From IMG/VR virus record IMGVR_UViG_3300020202_000052, positions 1 to 39,649 of that record: 39,649 bases of DNA, one strand, 5' to 3'. Numbering within the stretch: the first letter of the stretch is position 1; each line of letters begins with the position of its first letter. This DNA comes from a virus. Below are positions 36,372-39,649 of this stretch, piece after piece. A program made the translations under genes and the position numbers. Under the pieces are notes generated by a model. That model did no database searches. It was not told the DNA's origin and was given only the letters and a program-made list of their open reading frames with translations.

Positions 36372-37621
36372 TGGCTGATAAATGGGCTCAGTATGCCGTT
36401 AAGAATGATAAATGGGACCAATATGTTGAAAAACCAACAAACCCGGTATCAACAGCTTTAAAACAAACAGGGGAAATTATATCTGAAGCAGGAAAGCGAA
36501 CGTTCCTGTCTGGCCCCACATCCTTTAATAATATTACAGGTGGAATTGGAACGGAGTTTGCTCACAATGTTAAAGGTTCTACATTGGAGAGATTAGGTGT
36601 TGCACCTTGGATTTCCGAGGCTTTGAGCACTGCAACAGACCCACAGTCAGTTCTCCTTCCGTTAACTGGCGGTACATCAAAAGTTGCTATGTCCTCACCG
36701 GGAGCAATAGAACGTCTTAAATCGATGAAGCTTAGCTCTGAGGGTCGTTCCGCAGTATCAAAACTTCTTCCAGCAGCAGATATATCTACAGACCTTAAAG
36801 CAAACAGACCATCATCTGTTCAAGTTGAAGGCTTTAACATAATCAAAAAAACTAATAATCCAGTAGATGTCCTTAATAAATTTAGTTTAGAAAAAAACAA
36901 TGTAATAAAAGAGGTTGATGCTTTAGTGGCTCAAAACAACCAGCCTGTAGATCCAAAATTCCTAGGTTCACGAGTTAGGCTTATTCTTGATAAAAAGCTC
37001 AAAAATTCATCTCCAGCTGAGAGAAGAAGAATAACAGATGCCGTCAAAACAGAGTTAACTTGGATTTCAGAGCAAGGCGAATTTGATACCGTTAAAGCTA
37101 ACGCAAGAAAGCGCTATTTATACCAAGAGACTGAGCAAATCCAAAAAAGGCAAAATCAAAATAAGCAAATTATTACTAGACCTGAAAACGACATTGTTAA
37201 AGACGCTTTTGCTCAGGCCTATAAAGAAATGATTGAAAAAACTCACCCTGATATTTCGAAACTTAATAACAGATTTGCAGGTTTAGAAAATGGTGAGGCC
37301 GCTGCAACAAGATTAGTTGAGGCAAGTCAAAAACAACAACAAAGTGGTGAGCATATCGCAACCCAGATGATGAGGCAGCCAAATAAACTAGGAGTTATAA
37401 GTACAGGAATTTCCAAGATAGAAGACTTGCTAAAGACTAGCCCAACAAAAAGAGTAACCGGAAAGATTGAAAAGTTAGCTAACAAGAGCGCTGACCTACT
37501 TATGGAATCACGAAGAAAACAAGCCCCGCGCTTACTAGATTCATTTTTGAATAAACAACAGTCTAATAAAGACTACTTTAGGGAAGTCTTAACGCTAGAG
37601 GATTTAAACAAACTAACTTAA
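36371..37621 (+). CDS. Putative internal virion protein, 416 aa
   Basis: Starts with two short repeats (KWAQYAVKNDKWDQYVEK), a form common at the N-termini of podovirus internal proteins. It continues with helical regions (SPAERRRITDAVKTEL, TEQIQKRQNQNKQ). Probably the third ejection protein. Converges with the lipoprotein gene, overlapping by nine bases. Confidence 0.65.
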   Translation: MADKWAQYAVKNDKWDQYVEKPTNPVSTALKQTGEIISEAGKRTFLSGPTSFNNITGGIGTEFAHNVKGSTLERLGVAPWISEALSTATDPQSVLLPLTGGTSKVAMSSPGAIERLKSMKLSSEGRSAVSKLLPAADISTDLKANRPSSVQVEGFNIIKKTNNPVDVLNKFSLEKNNVIKEVDALVAQNNQPVDPKFLGSRVRLILDKKLKNSSPAERRRITDAVKTELTWISEQGEFDTVKANARKRYLYQETEQIQKRQNQNKQIITRPENDIVKDAFAQAYKEMIEKTHPDISKLNNRFAGLENGEAAATRLVEASQKQQQSGEHIATQMMRQPNKLGVISTGISKIEDLLKTSPTKRVTGKIEKLANKSADLLMESRRKQAPRLLDSFLNKQQSNKDYFREVLTLEDLNKLT

Positions 37622-38014
37622 GCGACCAAAATTTTCTGCGATTATTTCTGGTTGTATTTGAAAAGTCACCCTAGAACAACAATCCGCTTCAAAAGTTCTT
37701 TGAACGTTAAATTCCTTAAATTCATGTGGGTTTAAATCATATAAAACAACTTCTTCAGTCCCTATAGGCATGTCTGCCATATCAAAATATAAAAGATTGA
37801 TACGTATTTTAAAGAACTTATGCGGTGAGCGATTTTCAAGAATTGCTTTTGACTTAATCTGGGTGGATAAAATTTGGGTCACATCATCAAAGTGTTTAGA
37901 GATGTCATGGTCCTGACCGTGAAGATAAAACTTTTTAGGTTGTGGGGGAACGGTCTTAGGTGTAGTAGCGCAACCCACAAGAGTAATACACAGAAGCAGA
38001 GTAAGCAGTTTCAT
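37613..38014 (-). CDS. Lipoprotein, probable lysogenic conversion gene
   Basis: 133 aa. Signal peptide KLLTLLLCITLVG with lipobox LVG-C (Cys at about residue 15) followed by TTPK, no Asp at +2, so outer-membrane sorting is expected in Gram-negative hosts. The mature part is beta-rich with YLHGQDHDISKHFDDV and FEADCCSRVTFQI. It is alone on the opposite strand in the late operon with its own promoter: the usual layout of a 'moron' expressed in the lysogen. Superinfection exclusion or surface change is plausible. Confidence 0.78.
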   Translation of the reverse strand: MKLLTLLLCITLVGCATTPKTVPPQPKKFYLHGQDHDISKHFDDVTQILSTQIKSKAILENRSPHKFFKIRINLLYFDMADMPIGTEEVVLYDLNPHEFKEFNVQRTFEADCCSRVTFQIQPEIIAENFGRLS

Positions 38015-38022
38015 AGCGAAAG

Positions 38023-38028
38023 ATTATA
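38023..38028 (-). promoter_or_regulatory. Promoter of the lipoprotein gene
   Basis: On the minus strand TATAAT (complement of 38023-38028) is preceded by TGT, an extended -10; no clear -35. Only eight bases separate it from the ATG at 38014, so transcription would start at or within about two bases of the start codon and give a leaderless mRNA. The promoter lies across the start of the rightward fibre gene. Confidence 0.65.
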
Positions 38029-38032
38029 ACAC

Positions 38033-38476
38033 ATGGCAATTAGCAAAGACATTTTCAAACAACTCCAAAAAGAACAGCGTAATCAAAGAATATTAGAAAT
38101 GGGCAGGGTAGAGATTAAGCCCAAAGAATACTACATAAAGAAATATGAGTTCTCTCAAGTCGAAGAAGATTTACGTTCCGAGCTTGAAGAGCTTAAGAGC
38201 GAGCTTTCGAATCTTAAGAAACAAAAAACCACAATCACGCTTCCTGGAAATATTGTTCAACGCTCTGTGGGAATTCCAGTACCTATAGACCAAGGTGGTA
38301 CAGGTGCAGTTACTGCGGAGCAAGCGAGAACAAATCTAGGGGTGGGTGGAACCACTCTAAATCTTGGCGACTCAAGTACCGATGGGTCGTGGAGGATTAT
38401 GGTTAGTGGGAATAATTTAGTCATAGAACGAAGAGAATCGGGTTCTTGGGTCGAGAAAGGACAATTCCAACCGTGA
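38033..38476 (+). CDS. Fibre-type protein with coiled coil
   Basis: 147 aa. Helical start with a heptad region (VEEDLRSELEELKSELSNLK), then PVPIDQGGTGAVTAEQARTN, a typical fibre shaft-tip element, and a beta C-terminus (GSWRIMVSGNNLVIERRESG). Likely a trimeric fibre part. Its stop overlaps the GTG of the large fibre gene. Confidence 0.75.
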   Translation: MAISKDIFKQLQKEQRNQRILEMGRVEIKPKEYYIKKYEFSQVEEDLRSELEELKSELSNLKKQKTTITLPGNIVQRSVGIPVPIDQGGTGAVTAEQARTNLGVGGTTLNLGDSSTDGSWRIMVSGNNLVIERRESGSWVEKGQFQP

Positions 38477-39649
38477 GGAAATTAATACTAACATTTTTAT
38501 TTTTACTTTTTTCAAGCCTCGCTTTTGCAAAGTTCTCAAGTGACGAGATTACAGGAACAACTCTCGTTACAACACCCACACTAACCTTAAGTGGTACAGG
38601 AACCATTAATGGCCTTGATGCTATCGATGCGACAGGGGAGACTACACTTGAATCAACTCTAGACATTGCAGGTGACGTTGATGGAACCGGATTATCTTCT
38701 GTTGATTTAGATGAAGCCTCTGTAGAAAGTGAACTGGAAGGTGTTCTTGATTTACAAGACTTACAAGGGGCTGTAACAGACGCACAAGTCCCAAACACTA
38801 TTACAATTACTCTTGCCGCAACAGCGACCGCTTTAGCTGCTAATGGAACAAACGCCTCAAGTGGGAATGCAATCTTAGGCGTGGATGCCTCTGGCAATGC
38901 GGAAGGCGCTTTTGATGTTGCAACCCAAGTAGAATTAGACGCACTTTCATCTGTTTACCAACCATTAGATGCAGATTTAACTTCAATTGCCGGAAATACC
39001 ACAGGTGGGTTTCTAACAAGAACAGGAGCTAACACCTACACACCGAGAACCATTACAGGCACTGCAAATGAGGTTTCAGTTAGTAACGGAGACGGTGTTT
39101 CAGGAGTGCCCACAATAAGTCTTCCAGATGACGTGACAGTCACAAACTTAACTGTAACTACTGAAGTTTACGACGCAACAGGTTGGAACGGTGACAACAC
39201 AGTTCCCACAAAAGACGCATTAAGAGACAAGATTGAGACATTAGGTGGTTTATCTGGATGGACCGATAACGGCACAACACTCTCTACTACTACAGACGGA
39301 GACTCTGTAATTATTGGTGGAGCAACATCTGTGGGTACTTCGGGAACTTCTGTGCTGGCAATAGAAAATGGCACTACTCCAAGTACATCACCTAGTGATA
39401 TGGTTCAACTTTATTCAAAAGATGGCACAGGTACTGACGTTACAACGACAACTACAACAATTACGGCATCAAGCGAAACCGTTGGTGATGCAGACGGCGC
39501 TTTCAATGATGATGGTGCTACAACAATGTGGCAAACCTCATCTGGGACTCAATGGATTAAAGCGGACCTAGTGTCAAATACGCTCGTGGCAGGATACACA
39601 ATTTTTATGAACGCTGACGCCACACAAGCCCCGAACACCTTCACGCTGG
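38473..39649 (+). CDS. Tail fibre, N-terminal part, with Sec-type signal peptide (continues at base 1)
   Basis: GTG 38473 overlaps the previous stop as GTGA. The first 20 residues (RKLILTFLFLLFSSLAFA, then K) form a textbook signal peptide with an AFA cleavage site. The remainder is Thr/Gly-rich beta repeat with fibre elements (DLDEASVESELEGVLDLQDL, YQPLDADLTSIAGNTTGGFL, GWNGDNTVPTKDALRDKIET). Across the ends the protein is about 569 aa and ends with a discoidin-like domain. A signal peptide on a phage fibre is unusual, because virions assemble in the cytoplasm. Confidence 0.85.
   Translation, partial: MRKLILTFLFLLFSSLAFAKFSSDEITGTTLVTTPTLTLSGTGTINGLDAIDATGETTLESTLDIAGDVDGTGLSSVDLDEASVESELEGVLDLQDLQGAVTDAQVPNTITITLAATATALAANGTNASSGNAILGVDASGNAEGAFDVATQVELDALSSVYQPLDADLTSIAGNTTGGFLTRTGANTYTPRTITGTANEVSVSNGDGVSGVPTISLPDDVTVTNLTVTTEVYDATGWNGDNTVPTKDALRDKIETLGGLSGWTDNGTTLSTTTDGDSVIIGGATSVGTSGTSVLAIENGTTPSTSPSDMVQLYSKDGTGTDVTTTTTTITASSETVGDADGAFNDDGATTMWQTSSGTQWIKADLVSNTLVAGYTIFMNADATQAPNTFTL
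39523..39649. repeat. Terminal duplication (right copy)
   Basis: Identical to bases 1-127. Joining the two ends restores one uninterrupted fibre gene beginning at 38473 and ending at 660. Confidence 0.93.

Noticed and set aside
38421-38897. Long minus-strand open frame opposite the fibre gene
   Set aside because: Ser/Val/Ala-rich shadow of the Thr/Gly-rich fibre repeats; same for 27664-28050 and 39168-39374.
1-39649. CRISPR array or diversity-generating retroelement
   Set aside because: No regularly spaced repeats of the right length, no Cas genes, no reverse transcriptase motif and no template/variable repeat pair near the fibre genes.

Overview
The window is a complete temperate phage genome. 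Bases 1-127 recur exactly as 39523-39649, so it is one circular molecule of about 39,522 bp cut inside the tail fibre gene. A P22-like head-neck-tail gene order with no tape measure or sheath suggests a short-tailed (podovirus-like) virion. Base composition is near 40% GC. Genes have AAGGAG-type ribosome sites, and there are Sec-exported proteins and a lipobox lipoprotein, so the host is a bacterium, probably Gram-negative. The host genus cannot be read from the sequence.

Layout. 38.5 kb-0.66 kb (across the ends): fibre with a signal peptide and a discoidin-like domain. 0.65-1.7 kb: small membrane proteins, probably holin-like. 1.8-2.5 kb: metallophosphatase with a CTG start. 2.55-4.7 kb: lysogeny unit with attP (half of a host tRNA-Thr flanked by phased TGACTACT sites), tyrosine integrase and an S24-type repressor. 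4.8-12.65 kb: rightward early operon from a repressor-type promoter with a palindromic operator. It holds a SleB-like hydrolase, an excisionase-like protein, a PD-(D/E)XK nuclease, a replisome organiser with an iteron-like origin inside it, a DnaB-type helicase, a NinG-like protein, an orphan adenine methylase and a chain of tiny Cys-rich proteins. 12.7-16.3 kb: leftward block of small unknown genes with a Cro-like regulator and a ribbon-helix-helix protein, both next to repeated operators.

16.35-38.5 kb is the rightward late region. It starts at a near-perfect promoter covered by two operator-like repeats. It encodes small and large terminase (separated by 330 bp of structured DNA), portal, scaffold, an SU10-type capsid protein, adaptor, beta-rich tail proteins, fibres and ejection-type proteins. 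Between capsid and adaptor, and again after the tail hub, lies a glycan cassette: GT-A and GT-B glycosyltransferases, a polysaccharide deacetylase, two methyltransferases, a WbqC-like protein, a nucleotidyltransferase-kinase fusion and a short sugar-nucleotide dehydrogenase-like protein. This cassette inside the virion operon is the most striking system here: a candidate pathway for decorating virions or changing the lysogen's surface.

A lipoprotein gene on the opposite strand (37.6-38.0 kb), with its own promoter, looks like a lysogenic conversion gene. Across the molecule the pentamer CCCAC is strongly over-represented, with a strand bias that does not follow gene direction.
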